NCBI GenBank assembly: GCA_017940605.1
Contig: JAGAYF010000056.1
Coordinates: 1 to 58,144, forward strand
Source of the DNA: Bacteroidaceae bacterium
GTDB lineage: Bacteria > Bacteroidota > Bacteroidia > Bacteroidales > Bacteroidaceae
Direction: 5' to 3'
Length of the DNA: 58,144 nt
The notes under the pieces were generated by a model, which had not been told where the DNA came from, made no database searches, and was given only the letters and a program-made list of their open reading frames with translations. Made by a program: the position numbers and the translations under genes. Positions within the stretch are counted from its first letter, which is position 1. Every line of letters starts with the position of its first letter. Of the stretch, positions 9,767-18,955 are shown piece by piece.

Positions 9767-9951
9767 CGCATTAATTTCCAAAGGGAAAGCATAACGCGCC
9801 GTCTTTTTTTCACCATTTCAAAATTATTAGCCATTACGCCCCCCGCATAACACATTTTTCACCACAGAGACCAGGTTTCCTGAACCCAATGGCACACTGC
9901 ACCGCACAACACGACAAGGGGAAAACGACTGCGCGGCATTCGCCATTTTCA

Positions 9952-10031
9952 AACGCGGCCCGAAAAATCCAGGACAAGGCATGAAAACCACACAAACAAG
10001 GCGTAAAAACTGGGCGGACAAGGCGTAAGAA
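9952..10031 (+). repeat. Dispersed CAAGGCGTAA repeat, copy A
   Basis: Units start at 9975, 9997 and 10019 (22 and 22 bp apart). GCGGCC at 9955 is exactly 20 bp before the first clear unit. An expected unit 43 bp upstream (9932) is only a degenerate match (CGCGGCATTCG). Lies between the recQ terminator and the guaB promoter. Confidence 0.8.
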
Positions 10032-10058
10032 ATATCACAAACGGGGAGAAACAAAAAA

Positions 10059-10097
10059 CAACGGCATCGCGCATGAGCGTTGTGCGCAATGCCGTTG
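10059..10097 (-). terminator. recQ terminator
   Basis: CAACGGCATCGCGCA (10059-10073) pairs with TGCGCAATGCCGTTG (10083-10097) over 15 bp with one G-U. The minus strand continues TTTTTTGTTT. It starts about 50 bases after the recQ stop. Confidence 0.85.
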
Positions 10098-10147
10098 CTG
10101 CATACTGCGGCGGCAGCCCTATTGGGCGGACCGGCCGGCAAGCTGTC

Positions 10148-12328
10148 TCAATTGGCGTTGTCGGAAAGGAACTTGATTCTCACCAAACGGATTTCCTCTT
10201 CGCTGTTCTCGTCGTCAAGTTCGTCCATGGCATCATCCAATGAGTCTGTTTCCGATTCGCGGAAATAATCCAATATGTCCTCCACGCGGTCTTCGTCGAT
10301 TACTTCGTAAATGAAGTAATCAATGTTGATTTTCGTACCCGAATAGACGATTGACTCTATTTCGTCCAGCAATTCGTCGAAGCCTATGCCGTTGGCCACC
10401 GCAATGTCGTCCAGCGCCACCTTGCGGTCAATGCTCTGGATGATGGCCAGTTTGCGTTTCGACTTATTGGCCACGGTCCTGATGCGCAGGTCCTCGGGGC
10501 GTTCTATTTCATTGGCTTCGCAATGGCGTTGGATGAGTTCGCAAAACTCCTTGCCGTACTTATTGGCCTTGCCCTCGCCCACCCCAGGTATGTTCTGCAA
10601 TTCCTTGATGGTTACGGGATACGTAGTGGCCATGGACTCCAGCGACTGGTCCTGGAAAATGACGTAGGGCGGCAGGTTCAGTTTTTTAGACAGGCGTTTG
10701 CGCAGGTCGTCCAGCATTTGGTAAAGCGTCTGGTCAAGGGCAAATGCGGCACTTCCGGCATCGGCGGCCTCAATGTCTTCCTCATTGAAGCTGCTGTCCT
10801 CCGTCACCTTGAACGACACCGGCTTCTTCAGGAAACTTTTACCCTTGGATGTCACCATCAGCGCGCCGGAGTTTTCCACGTCCTTGGTCAGGTAGCCTGC
10901 CAACAGGGCCTGTCGGATCACTGACGTCCACAGTGTTTCGTTATCGTTCTCACCTTCACCGAACACCTCGAGTTCGTCGTGGTGGTGGGCCGTGACTTCG
11001 TCTGTTGCCTTGCCCATGATGACGTTCTTCACATATTCTTCATCTTTATCCTGCTTGACAGCCATGACTGTCTCAAGCACGGTCAACAATTCGTCTTTTG
11101 CTTCCATTTGTTTCTTGGGATTCAAACAATTATCACAATTACCACAATTATCATGATGATATTCTTCACTGAAATAGTGAAGTAACAATTTTCGGCGGCA
11201 AACCGATGATTCCGCATAGGAGACGGTCTCCTTCAGCAATTGCTTGCCAATGTCCTGCTCGCTCAACGGTTTGTCCTCCATGAACTTTTCCAATTTCTGT
11301 AAGTCTTTGTTGGAATAGAATGCCACGCACAGGCCCTCGCCTCCATCGCGGCCGGCACGGCCTGTCTCTTGGTAATAGCCCTCAAGGCTCTTGGGAAAAT
11401 CGTAATGTATGACAAAACGCACGTCGGGCTTGTCAATGCCCATGCCAAAGGCAATGGTGGCCACAATTACATCAATGCGCTCCATCAGGAAATCGTCCTG
11501 CGTCTGGCTGCGCGACGCCGCGTCCATCCCTGCATGGTAGGGGGCCGACTTTATGTCATTTTCGCCCAGCATTTGCGAAAGGTTCTCCACCTCCTTGCGG
11601 CTCAGACAATAGATAATCCCGCTTTTGTGCGGATGGGCCTTGATGAATTTTACCACTTCCTTGTTTACGTCGGCCGTTTTGGGGCGCACCTCATAATAAA
11701 GGTTGGGACGGTTGAAGGAACTCTTGTACTCCTTGGCCTCAAGGATGCCCAGGTTCTTCTTTATATCAATGCGCACCTTGTCAGTAGCAGTTGCCGTCAG
11801 GGCTATGATGGGTGCGCGGCCAATCAAGTCTACCGTGGGGCGGATATTACGGTACTCCACACGGAAATCATGACCCCATGCCGAAATGCAATGGGCTTCG
11901 TCAATGGCATAAAAGGAGATTTTCATCTGGCGGAAGAACTCCAGGTTTTCCGCCTTTGTCAATGTCTCCGGAGCAACGTACAGCATTTTTGTCACACCGC
12001 TGAGAATATCGGACTTCACCTGCTCAAGCGCCACCTTATTCAGCGTGGAGTTCATAAAATGGGCAATTCCTTCCGTTTCCGAATAAGAACGCATCATATC
12101 CACCTGATTCTTCATCAACGCGATAAGGGGAGAAATAACGATTGCCGTTCCCTCCATCATGAGAGCAGGCAACTGATAGCACAAAGACTTGCCGCCACCC
12201 GTCGGCATCAGCACAAAGGTGTCATTGCCAGCCAACACGTTCTTGACAATGGACTCCTGATCGCCTTTGAACGTATCAAATCCGAAATATCGCTTCAGCG
12301 TCTCAACTAAATTTCCTTCCTGTTTCAT
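10148..12328 (-). CDS. recQ: ATP-dependent DNA helicase RecQ
   Basis: 726 residues from the ATG at 12328 (MKQEGNLVETLKRYFG); an upstream in-frame ATG at 12385 would add 19 residues of no similarity to RecQ. Helicase motifs: MPTGGGKSLCYQL with Walker Lys47, DEAHCISAWGHDFR at about 143-156, TATATDKVR, and QETGRAGRDG. The RecQ zinc site follows (CRRKLLLHYF, then CGNCDNC). A winged-helix region and an HRDC domain (about 555-620, with IPGVGEGKANKYG) come next, and the final 100 residues form an acidic tail. It unwinds 3'-5' in recombination and fork repair. It is 110 bases downstream of clpX in the same direction. Confidence 0.97.
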   Translation of the reverse strand: MKQEGNLVETLKRYFGFDTFKGDQESIVKNVLAGNDTFVLMPTGGGKSLCYQLPALMMEGTAIVISPLIALMKNQVDMMRSYSETEGIAHFMNSTLNKVALEQVKSDILSGVTKMLYVAPETLTKAENLEFFRQMKISFYAIDEAHCISAWGHDFRVEYRNIRPTVDLIGRAPIIALTATATDKVRIDIKKNLGILEAKEYKSSFNRPNLYYEVRPKTADVNKEVVKFIKAHPHKSGIIYCLSRKEVENLSQMLGENDIKSAPYHAGMDAASRSQTQDDFLMERIDVIVATIAFGMGIDKPDVRFVIHYDFPKSLEGYYQETGRAGRDGGEGLCVAFYSNKDLQKLEKFMEDKPLSEQDIGKQLLKETVSYAESSVCRRKLLLHYFSEEYHHDNCGNCDNCLNPKKQMEAKDELLTVLETVMAVKQDKDEEYVKNVIMGKATDEVTAHHHDELEVFGEGENDNETLWTSVIRQALLAGYLTKDVENSGALMVTSKGKSFLKKPVSFKVTEDSSFNEEDIEAADAGSAAFALDQTLYQMLDDLRKRLSKKLNLPPYVIFQDQSLESMATTYPVTIKELQNIPGVGEGKANKYGKEFCELIQRHCEANEIERPEDLRIRTVANKSKRKLAIIQSIDRKVALDDIAVANGIGFDELLDEIESIVYSGTKINIDYFIYEVIDEDRVEDILDYFRESETDSLDDAMDELDDENSEEEIRLVRIKFLSDNAN

Positions 12329-12438
12329 ATTCCTACAAAGAGAAAGTGAATATATTCCTTTTGGAATAAACAAAGTTATAAACAAAAAAGAATATTACGC
12401 CTTATTCTTGAAAAAAAAATAGTAAATAAGCCTTTTTT

Positions 12439-13662
12439 TCAAGAAATTCCTATCCTATCGGCGGCAAAATGTGTTTTCACATAGTCGGCCGTGACCTTAA
12501 AACTGCGCTTGGCGGTCGACGGAAGTTCAAACATGGCGTTTTGCATGACACTCTCCACTATTGAGCGCAAACCGCGCGCACCTAAACGGTATTCCAATGC
12601 TTTTTCTACAATCGCGTCCAGGGCTGCGTCTTCAAAAGTGAGTTTAATGCCGTCCATCAGCATCAATTTCTCGTATTGCTTGACGATTGAGTTCTTGGGT
12701 TCGACCAATATGCGGCGCAGAGCCTCCTTATCCAATGGATTCAGGTATGTCAACACGGGTAGACGCCCGATTATCTCGGGAATCAGCCCAAATGACTTCA
12801 AATCCTGCGGCAATATGTAGCGCATCAGATTTTCCTTGTCTATCTGCATCACATTTTTCACAGAATCGTACCCCACTACATGGGTGTTCAGCCGCTGGGC
12901 AATCTTTCTTTCTATCCCGTCGAACGCGCCCCCACATATAAATAGGATATTCTTGGTGTCGACCTGCACATAGGATTGGTCTGGGTGCTTGCGTCCACCT
13001 CTTGGAGGCACGTTCACGACCGATCCTTCAAGCAATTTCAGCATTCCCTGCTGTACGCCCTCGCCGCCCACATCACGCGTAATGGATGGATTGTCCTGCT
13101 TGCGCGCTATCTTGTCTATCTCGTCAATGAACACGATTCCGCGCTGTGCTTGCTCAACATCAAAATCGGCTGCCTGAAGCAAGCGGGAAAGAATACTCTC
13201 GACATCCTCACCCACATAGCCTGCCTCCGTGAATACAGTGGCATCTACAATGGTAAACGGGACTTGCAGCAAACGGGCAATGGTTCTCGCAAGCAATGTC
13301 TTGCCCGTCCCCGTGTTTCCTACCATTATAATATTGGATTTCTCTATTTCCACTGCGTCAGTGTCCTCTTTCTGCCCTAATCGCTTGTAGTGATTATACA
13401 CTGCCACGGACAATGTTTTCTTTGCATCGTCCTGGCCAATGACATATTTGTCCAAAAAAGATTTTATCTCGCGAGGCTTGGGCACAGAAGTGTATTTGGG
13501 TACGTCCTTCCTTGCTTGCTCATGGGTTGTCTCCTGAACAATCTGGTATGCCTGCTCTGCGCATTCATCACAGATGAATCCGTTCAGCCCTGTCAAGAGC
13601 AAACGCACCTCTTTTTCCTTTCTGCCGCAAAAGGAACAAGCTTTATTCTTCTCTTCAGCCAT
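12439..13662 (-). CDS. clpX: ATP-dependent Clp protease ATP-binding subunit ClpX
   Basis: 407 residues from the ATG at 13662 (a TTG lies one codon earlier). The zinc-binding domain has Cys9, Cys12, Cys31 and Cys34 (CSFCG, CDEC). The AAA+ core shows Walker A GNTGTGKT (115-122), the pore loop GYVGED (about 148-153), Walker [11 protein letters not shown] (Asp180, Glu181) and the RH/sensor segment [18 protein letters not shown]. It unfolds substrates and feeds them to ClpP, whose gene ends 6 bases upstream. Same operon as tig and clpP. Confidence 0.98.
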   Translation of the reverse strand: MAEEKNKACSFCGRKEKEVRLLLTGLNGFICDECAEQAYQIVQETTHEQARKDVPKYTSVPKPREIKSFLDKYVIGQDDAKKTLSVAVYNHYKRLGQKEDTDAVEIEKSNIIMVGNTGTGKTLLARTIARLLQVPFTIVDATVFTEAGYVGEDVESILSRLLQAADFDVEQAQRGIVFIDEIDKIARKQDNPSITRDVGGEGVQQGMLKLLEGSVVNVPPRGGRKHPDQSYVQVDTKNILFICGGAFDGIERKIAQRLNTHVVGYDSVKNVMQIDKENLMRYILPQDLKSFGLIPEIIGRLPVLTYLNPLDKEALRRILVEPKNSIVKQYEKLMLMDGIKLTFEDAALDAIVEKALEYRLGARGLRSIVESVMQNAMFELPSTAKRSFKVTADYVKTHFAADRIGIS

Positions 13663-13668
13663 CAATAA

Positions 13669-14334
13669 TTATTCCTTGCGCGACAAGACACGGTCCACCA
13701 TGCCATAATCGCATGCTTCCTGGGCCGACATCCAGTAATCGCGGTCACAATCCGCGGCTACCTTGTCAAAATCATTATGAGAATGGACTGCAATAATATT
13801 TGTCAGCTCCTTTTTCAATTTTTGAATCTCGCGCGCGGTGATTTCTATGTCGCTCGCCTGTCCTTGCACGCCTCCCAACGGTTGGTGAATCATTACGCGG
13901 CTGTGCTTCAGCGCTGAACGCTTCCCTTCCTTGCCGGCAACGAGCAATACGGCGGCCATCGAGGCGGCCATGCCCGTGCAGATGGTGGCGATATCGCTGT
14001 TCACAAACTGCATCGTGTCATAAATTCCCAATCCTGCGCTAACAGAGCCGCCAGGCGAGTTGATATAGATGGATATGTCCTTTTGAGGATCTACTGAGTC
14101 CAAATACAACAGCTGCGCCTGCAACGTATTGGCCGTATAGTCGTCGATTGCCGTCCCCAAAAAGATGATTCTGTCCATCATCAGGCGGGAAAACACGTCC
14201 AATTGGGTCACATTCAGCTGGCGCTCCTCAAGGATATACGGATTCAAGTATGAATTTTGCGCCTTCATCACGTCATCGAGAGCCATCGAGTTGATTCCCA
14301 GGTGGCCGGTCGCAAATTTTTTGAAATCGTTCAT
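13669..14334 (-). CDS. clpP: ATP-dependent Clp protease proteolytic subunit ClpP
   Basis: 221 residues. The Ser-His-Asp triad is visible: Ser125 in GMAASMAA, His150 in RVMIHQPLGG, and Asp197 in DCDRDYWMSA. The N-terminal 25-35 residues are probably removed by processing, as in other ClpPs. INSPGGSVSAG (about 91-101) forms the oxyanion strand. Sits between tig (18 bases upstream) and clpX. Confidence 0.97.
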   Translation of the reverse strand: MNDFKKFATGHLGINSMALDDVMKAQNSYLNPYILEERQLNVTQLDVFSRLMMDRIIFLGTAIDDYTANTLQAQLLYLDSVDPQKDISIYINSPGGSVSAGLGIYDTMQFVNSDIATICTGMAASMAAVLLVAGKEGKRSALKHSRVMIHQPLGGVQGQASDIEITAREIQKLKKELTNIIAVHSHNDFDKVAADCDRDYWMSAQEACDYGMVDRVLSRKE

Positions 14335-14352
14335 TCCTTTTTCCCTCTCTTG

Positions 14353-15708
14353 TTATGCAAACAGCTTGTTGAAGTCCTCAATTGAAATTTTCTTCTTCTG
14401 CAATTTCACTGTCTGCTTTATAGCCTTTGTCAATTCAATGTCAATCGCCCGTCCCACCAACTGATTGGCCTGCTTGTTGTCCTTCATCATGTCATTGGCG
14501 TAGTTATCCACATATTCTTCAGGCACATTATTCAATCCATACTGGGCAAACTGGGCGCGTGCTATTACCTTGGCTGCCTCCTTGACTTTTTCGTCGTTGA
14601 TTTCCACTTTCAGCAACTCTATCAACTTAGAACAAATCAAAGACCACTCGCGTTCCTTAACGATTTCGGTGAAATCATTCTCGACAGTCTTCTTCTGAGC
14701 ATCGTCCTTAGCGTTCAGCAACATTTCGCGCTTCATAATTTCCTCGGGGAACTTAACTTCACCCACCTTTTTCAGGCAGTAATCCTTCACATCAAGGATA
14801 AACTTGTAGTCACTGTCCTCACCGTAGATCTTCTCTATGTCAGCCTTTACGCGGGCACGGAATCCGTCTTCATCCTTCACGGCATCCTTGCCATATATGC
14901 TGTCAAAGAACTCCTGATTCAGTTCAGCAAGCTTCATGCGCGATATAGTCCTGACCTGATATTTGAAATCGCTCGTGTAGTTGGCCACTTCTTCTTTCTT
15001 GACTTTCAAAATGGCAGCGATTTCCGTATCTTTCCCGTCAAATGCCTTGGATACATTAAATATGACATCCTCACCGGGCTTGGCCACCTTGAACAGTGCT
15101 TTCTGCTCCTCGTTTGAGAAATATTTTGGCATCAGGCTGGCTTCCTCCACCTTGATTCCACCTTCCTTTTCTGCACCGTTTTCATCCAGTTCCACCAAAG
15201 CGCCGCGCAGCATGTCGCCATCTTCATAGCCGTCCACTTCCTCAAACTTGCCACCGCGGCTGCGGTAGCTCTTTATCTGGTCATCCACCTGCTTGTCCTC
15301 GACTTGGATATTGTAGTAGACGATTTTATCCTTGTCACTCAGTTCAATGTCAATCGTCGGCGCGAATCCCAACTCAAACTGCATCTCAAAATCATCGGCT
15401 TTCTCAACATCCACCTTGGGAGCGCCCTCGGCAAGCAACGGCGATGTCAGCAAATTCAGGTTCTGCTCCTTAATATAGTTGTTCATGGCTTCGGAAACCG
15501 TTTTTTCCAACTCCTCGGCCTTCACTTCCAATCCATACATTTTCTGAATGAGTTGCATCGGTACGTTTCCAGGGCGGAATCCAGGCATCTTAGCCTGCTG
15601 CTTGATCTTCTTCAGGTTCTTTTCCACCTTGTCCGCATAATCGGCCTTGCTTACCTTAACGACCAACTTGCCATTCACTTCATCTTTCTTCTCTAATGTG
15701 ATATCCAT
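14353..15708 (-). CDS. tig: Trigger factor, ribosome-associated chaperone
   Basis: 451 residues. The N-terminal ribosome-binding domain carries the signature region as MPGFRPGNVPMQLIQKMYG (about 41-59). The middle FKBP-like segment (about 150-245) is strongly divergent, as is usual in Bacteroidetes, so isomerase activity is doubtful. The long Lys/Glu-rich helical C-domain forms the chaperone arms. It heads the tig-clpP-clpX block and has its own −7 box at 15753-15760. Confidence 0.95.
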   Translation of the reverse strand: MDITLEKKDEVNGKLVVKVSKADYADKVEKNLKKIKQQAKMPGFRPGNVPMQLIQKMYGLEVKAEELEKTVSEAMNNYIKEQNLNLLTSPLLAEGAPKVDVEKADDFEMQFELGFAPTIDIELSDKDKIVYYNIQVEDKQVDDQIKSYRSRGGKFEEVDGYEDGDMLRGALVELDENGAEKEGGIKVEEASLMPKYFSNEEQKALFKVAKPGEDVIFNVSKAFDGKDTEIAAILKVKKEEVANYTSDFKYQVRTISRMKLAELNQEFFDSIYGKDAVKDEDGFRARVKADIEKIYGEDSDYKFILDVKDYCLKKVGEVKFPEEIMKREMLLNAKDDAQKKTVENDFTEIVKEREWSLICSKLIELLKVEINDEKVKEAAKVIARAQFAQYGLNNVPEEYVDNYANDMMKDNKQANQLVGRAIDIELTKAIKQTVKLQKKKISIEDFNKLFA

Positions 15709-15752
15709 AATTTTCTGCGTTCTATTTATATACTATTCTATAAAAACGGGTA

Positions 15753-15760
15753 CAAAGGTA
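15753..15760 (-). promoter_or_regulatory. tig −7 promoter box
   Basis: Minus-strand TACCTTTG matches TAnnTTTG, giving a leader of about 40 bases before the tig ATG at 15708. No clear −33. Confidence 0.6.
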
Positions 15761-15806
15761 ATACTTTATTTTGGTTTATGCTTTCTTTTCACGGTGTTTT
15801 TCGCCA

Positions 15807-17579
15807 TCACGGCAAATAAGGCGGCCTGACACAAAAATCGCCGTTCCTCACGCTGCTTATCTCCTGCAATTCCCTGAACATCCCATTGATTTCGGGTGTC
15901 ACCTGCCCATTGGAAGCCCGCAGGGCCACGTCCAACCGCGCCCGCAGCAGCAGGATGCGCCACCGCCAGGCACACCGGTTCTTCGGCGGCAGCTTCTTGT
16001 CGACTGTCTCCAGCAACTGGCACGCGCGCTGCGCCCCATGGTCATAGCCGGGTACTTTTATCACCTTGGGTTCTTGGGGATGCGTGTCCCAATTGACGGA
16101 TTTCATGCCCTGGTTCTTTTCCAAAATCAAGATAGCCTCCTTGATTTCATCCACATAACGCGGCGAAAATTCATGCGCCACGTATTCACGCAGGATATCC
16201 TCTGCCCCACGGTCAGTCTGCCAATAGAACTGGCTGTACAGCACCTTGTTGAAATCCTCAAACTTCCCTTCGGAATACGGATAGCCCCCTTCCGCCTTGT
16301 CCTTTGCCTGGGCCCACAGCTTTTCAAAGCGCAGCGGCAGTGGGTTCGCCCCGTAACCGCCCCAGGGGTAGTTCTGCCACATGCTTATCTCGGGAAAGTT
16401 CTGCAACGGCAGGCCGCCGGGCACAGGATGGCTCAGCAAATAGCCCGGGAAAGAGGTGTGCGAATCGGCCATGATGCAGTCCACCCAGGGGCGTTCCTCA
16501 TCAAATGCCCTCGTCAGGGCCTTCCACTCTCCCTTGTCCTGTTCCTCAAAATCAAAGAGCCATGTAGACATCACCAGCTTGGCGTGCGGCACTTTTCTGC
16601 GCATCATGGCGGCCAGCCGCTTGGTCAGCTTCAAATATCCGTTGCCTCCCCACTCGCGGCATCGGTCACAACTACAGCCGCCCTGGTCATAGGGCCACAG
16701 CCACACATTCTCTATATCCAGCCCGTTGCGCAGAAAAGCATCGAGCATCTCTTCCCGATTCTTCAGTATCAACGCCATGCCTCTCTCTTCCGAGGGACAT
16801 ATTTCACACCCATAGAAAGCCGTCCACCTGATCCTTTGTGCGCGCAGCTCGCTGGGCGTAGTGGAATAGCCCTCGTTGGCCAGCATGGTCAGTCCGCTGC
16901 CCATGCCCACCGCACGCCCTGCCGCCAGCAACTGCCTGAGGCGGTTCACCATGGCCTGCGCCTTGGGGTCGTCCAACCCCGTGTAGTGGTGCATGTCAAA
17001 CCACACTTGCAGCCCATTGTAGCCCCACAGCGCCAGTTCCTCTATGTAATCCTTCACCTCCTCAATGGGAGCGTCGTCATAGAAATTATGGAAATGGGTG
17101 GCCAAATAGATGCCGCGCACCGGTTTCTGCGGAACGGAGCGGCCCTCGCAATGCCCGACGCTCAAACTTCGGGGATTCACATAGGAAGCGTGCAGCAATT
17201 TGCCCAGGCCATACAAGACCCCCTTTCCGTCGGCAGCGGCAATCAGCAGTTCGCGCTTGCCCGACCATGATATTTCATACGATTCCGGCGGCAGGCCCTG
17301 CCCGTCTTCCGTCAGGCGCACATGGAGCGACTGTCGGGTAGGATGGGAAACGAACAGGCTTTGTTCCGACTTTCCGTTGACGACCCGCCTGAACACCTCC
17401 ACGCCTTTCAGCGCGACAGCATCATGCAACTGGGCCGTGTCCAGGTACACCTGCCCGAAATCCAAGCGCCTCTCAGCGGTTTTCGCACCTGCGCACATGC
17501 CCGTCACCAAAAACAGCAGCAACAACAGGCCGCGGTTGCCGCAGTGGGGAAGAATCCTTGAACTGTTCCAATTTTTCAT
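15807..17579 (-). CDS. Secreted glycoside-hydrolase-like (beta/alpha)8 protein
   Basis: 590 residues. A signal peptide (GLLLLLFLVTGMCAGA, to about 31) is followed by an alpha/beta domain (about 40-145) typical of the non-catalytic N-domains of GH20/GH67-type enzymes, ending GKGVLYGLGKLLHA. A TIM-barrel-like region starts at VRGIYLATHFHNFYDDAP and includes LWGYNGLQVWFDMHHY, NVWLWPYDQGGCSCDRC and KLVMSTWLFDF. The Cys pair CSCDRC is distinctive and could bind metal or form a disulfide. I cannot assign a GH family or catalytic acids. The C-terminal 150 residues look helical. It lies upstream of tig, with the tig promoter between them, so it is probably a separate unit. Confidence 0.75.
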   Translation of the reverse strand: MKNWNSSRILPHCGNRGLLLLLFLVTGMCAGAKTAERRLDFGQVYLDTAQLHDAVALKGVEVFRRVVNGKSEQSLFVSHPTRQSLHVRLTEDGQGLPPESYEISWSGKRELLIAAADGKGVLYGLGKLLHASYVNPRSLSVGHCEGRSVPQKPVRGIYLATHFHNFYDDAPIEEVKDYIEELALWGYNGLQVWFDMHHYTGLDDPKAQAMVNRLRQLLAAGRAVGMGSGLTMLANEGYSTTPSELRAQRIRWTAFYGCEICPSEERGMALILKNREEMLDAFLRNGLDIENVWLWPYDQGGCSCDRCREWGGNGYLKLTKRLAAMMRRKVPHAKLVMSTWLFDFEEQDKGEWKALTRAFDEERPWVDCIMADSHTSFPGYLLSHPVPGGLPLQNFPEISMWQNYPWGGYGANPLPLRFEKLWAQAKDKAEGGYPYSEGKFEDFNKVLYSQFYWQTDRGAEDILREYVAHEFSPRYVDEIKEAILILEKNQGMKSVNWDTHPQEPKVIKVPGYDHGAQRACQLLETVDKKLPPKNRCAWRWRILLLRARLDVALRASNGQVTPEINGMFRELQEISSVRNGDFCVRPPYLP

Positions 17580-17936
17580 CTATTCCATATGGTTGAAATG
17601 TGCTGTAAAATTACTATTTTTTCCGCAACCGCACTTATCACTGGCAGAAAAACATGCATTCCCACCCCAGGTCCGTCACTGCCCCACCCTACGGGCATCC
17701 CATGGCCCAAGCAAAGAACCTGAGAAGCACCGCAAGGCACAAAAGCCACGGGAACAAGGCGTAAAAGGTCGGCCTATGCGGCCCGAAAAATTTCAGGCAA
17801 GGCGTAAAAAACGCACAAACAAGGCGCAAGAAACCACAATTGCCTGCGGCAGGCCCACCCTGTCGCCGCACATTCTGATTCCAAGCATTTTACACCATGC
17901 GCCAGGCAAGCTTACCCACGCCGTGTCCGCAAAAGG
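17580..17936. other. Gap containing repeat copy B
   Basis: 357 bases between the start of the glycoside-hydrolase-like gene and the end of the DUF4348 gene, both minus strand. Contains copy B of the dispersed repeat (17733-17833). Otherwise I see no gene or strong hairpin. Small frames here read through the repeat only. Confidence 0.6.
17733..17833 (+). repeat. Dispersed CAAGGCGTAA repeat, copy B
   Basis: The most complete copy with D. Units start at 17733, 17755, 17798 and 17820, spaced 22, 43 and 22 bp. GCGGCC at 17778 is 20 bp before the third unit, followed by CGAAAAATTTCAGG. Confidence 0.85.
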
Positions 17937-18791
17937 CTATGACTTAAATTTATAGAGAATCCATTTTCCGCCCGAACGCCGGAAAAACAACAAGGACAGG
18001 AAGCCGTTGGAACTGCCCTCGAGGGCCACTACGCGACGATTCCGAAACTTCATGGACTGGCCGTAGTCAATGTTGGTAAATACGTCGCAGGGAAGCTCGG
18101 GGCGGAACGACGGCCACTGCTCGGGTTCTATCGTTCCCTCGAGATACTCGAAATCTTCCTCGGGATCGGACAGCGTAAAGGCGATGTCATCGGCCAGATG
18201 CTCCATCTGGAATTCCTCATCCGTCGCAAAACGCTGGTAGAACCTTATAAAGTCGCAGTCATGGTAGTCCTGAAGCCCATATTCCCTCAGGCCGCGCAGC
18301 TTCCACGAGTCGGCCCGCCGCGAAAAATGGTACTCCTCCACCCTGGATGCCTTCATGTAGAACCATTCTATCCTTACTTCGTCCACTTGGCGGCTGTTCT
18401 CCAGCTCCAATGAGCTTTCATGGTCAAAGAACACAGTGTAGACTGAATCGCGGGTGTGCATACGGTTGAATTTCCACTGACGGGAATCTATCTGCTGGGA
18501 CTTCCCATACCGTTCCACAGGCAGGGGAAATGCCACACGGGACATCTGAAACCTGCGGTTGGTCGTAAAGGAATAAATAAAGTCATTGAAGTATTCGTCG
18601 GCCGAACGGGAGGCCAAGGGAGTCTCGGGAATTGTGTCAACAACTGCCTCGGACACGGTATCCAGGGTATCCATGATACTGTCAGCGGCAGGCGACCCCG
18701 TTCCGGCCCTGCCTCCGCATGAAGAAAGCCAACAGACCATGATTCCTGCTGAAAGGAATAAGCAAACAAGGGGATTTGACCTCAGATTCAT
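17937..18791 (-). CDS. DUF4348-type lipoprotein
   Basis: 284 residues. A lipoprotein signal peptide ends at LSSCGG with Cys25 as the acylated residue. After a Ser/Thr/Asp-rich linker comes the segment DEYFNDFIYSFTTNRRFQMSRV, which I recognise as the start of the Bacteroidetes DUF4348 family. The body is an alpha/beta fold with many aromatic and charged residues (FYMKASRVEEYHFSRR, FRPELPCDVFTNIDYG). No function is known for the family; it is expected at the inner or outer membrane facing the periplasm. A −7 box TAATTTTG lies at 18817-18824. Confidence 0.8.
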   Translation of the reverse strand: MNLRSNPLVCLFLSAGIMVCWLSSCGGRAGTGSPAADSIMDTLDTVSEAVVDTIPETPLASRSADEYFNDFIYSFTTNRRFQMSRVAFPLPVERYGKSQQIDSRQWKFNRMHTRDSVYTVFFDHESSLELENSRQVDEVRIEWFYMKASRVEEYHFSRRADSWKLRGLREYGLQDYHDCDFIRFYQRFATDEEFQMEHLADDIAFTLSDPEEDFEYLEGTIEPEQWPSFRPELPCDVFTNIDYGQSMKFRNRRVVALEGSSNGFLSLLFFRRSGGKWILYKFKS

Positions 18792-18816
18792 ACCTTATCC
18801 ATCTTCAAAACCAGTG

Positions 18817-18824
18817 CAAAATTA
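18817..18824 (-). promoter_or_regulatory. −7 box of the DUF4348 gene
   Basis: Minus-strand TAATTTTG, with a leader of about 20 bases. No −33 found at 19-21 bases. Confidence 0.5.
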
Positions 18825-18943
18825 CAAGCAAAATCCCAATTAAGACATGTTTGCCGCACATTTTGTTGCATGCAGGCCGCGCGTTTTCATCCTCGGGCAT
18901 GATTTATTTGCTCCCACGAGGACGGGTTTTGCCGGAATAAGGC

Positions 18944-18951
18944 TATCTTTG
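18944..18951 (+). promoter_or_regulatory. −7 box of the uracil-DNA glycosylase gene
   Basis: TATCTTTG ends 4 bases before the ATG at 18956, which puts transcription start at or next to the start codon. The transcript is predicted to be leaderless. Confidence 0.6.
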
Positions 18952-18955
18952 CATC

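Larger units (their letters stand above)
9732..10147. other. Gap recQ-guaB: promoter, repeat copy A, terminator
   Basis: 416 bases without a gene. From right to left (the direction of transcription) it holds the recQ terminator (10059-10097), copy A of the CAAGGCGTAA repeat (about 9952-10031) and the guaB −7 box (9759-9766). A minus-strand frame of 104 codons crosses it, but it only reads through the repeat and has no homology I recognise. Confidence 0.7.

Noticed and set aside
11369-12310. Plus-strand open frame of 313 codons
   Set aside because: Antisense shadow of recQ, whose helicase motifs are intact.
15771-17270. Plus-strand open frame of 499 codons
   Set aside because: Antisense to the glycoside-hydrolase-like gene, which has a signal peptide and fold features. 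The antisense frame is rich in Pro, His and Arg with no motif.
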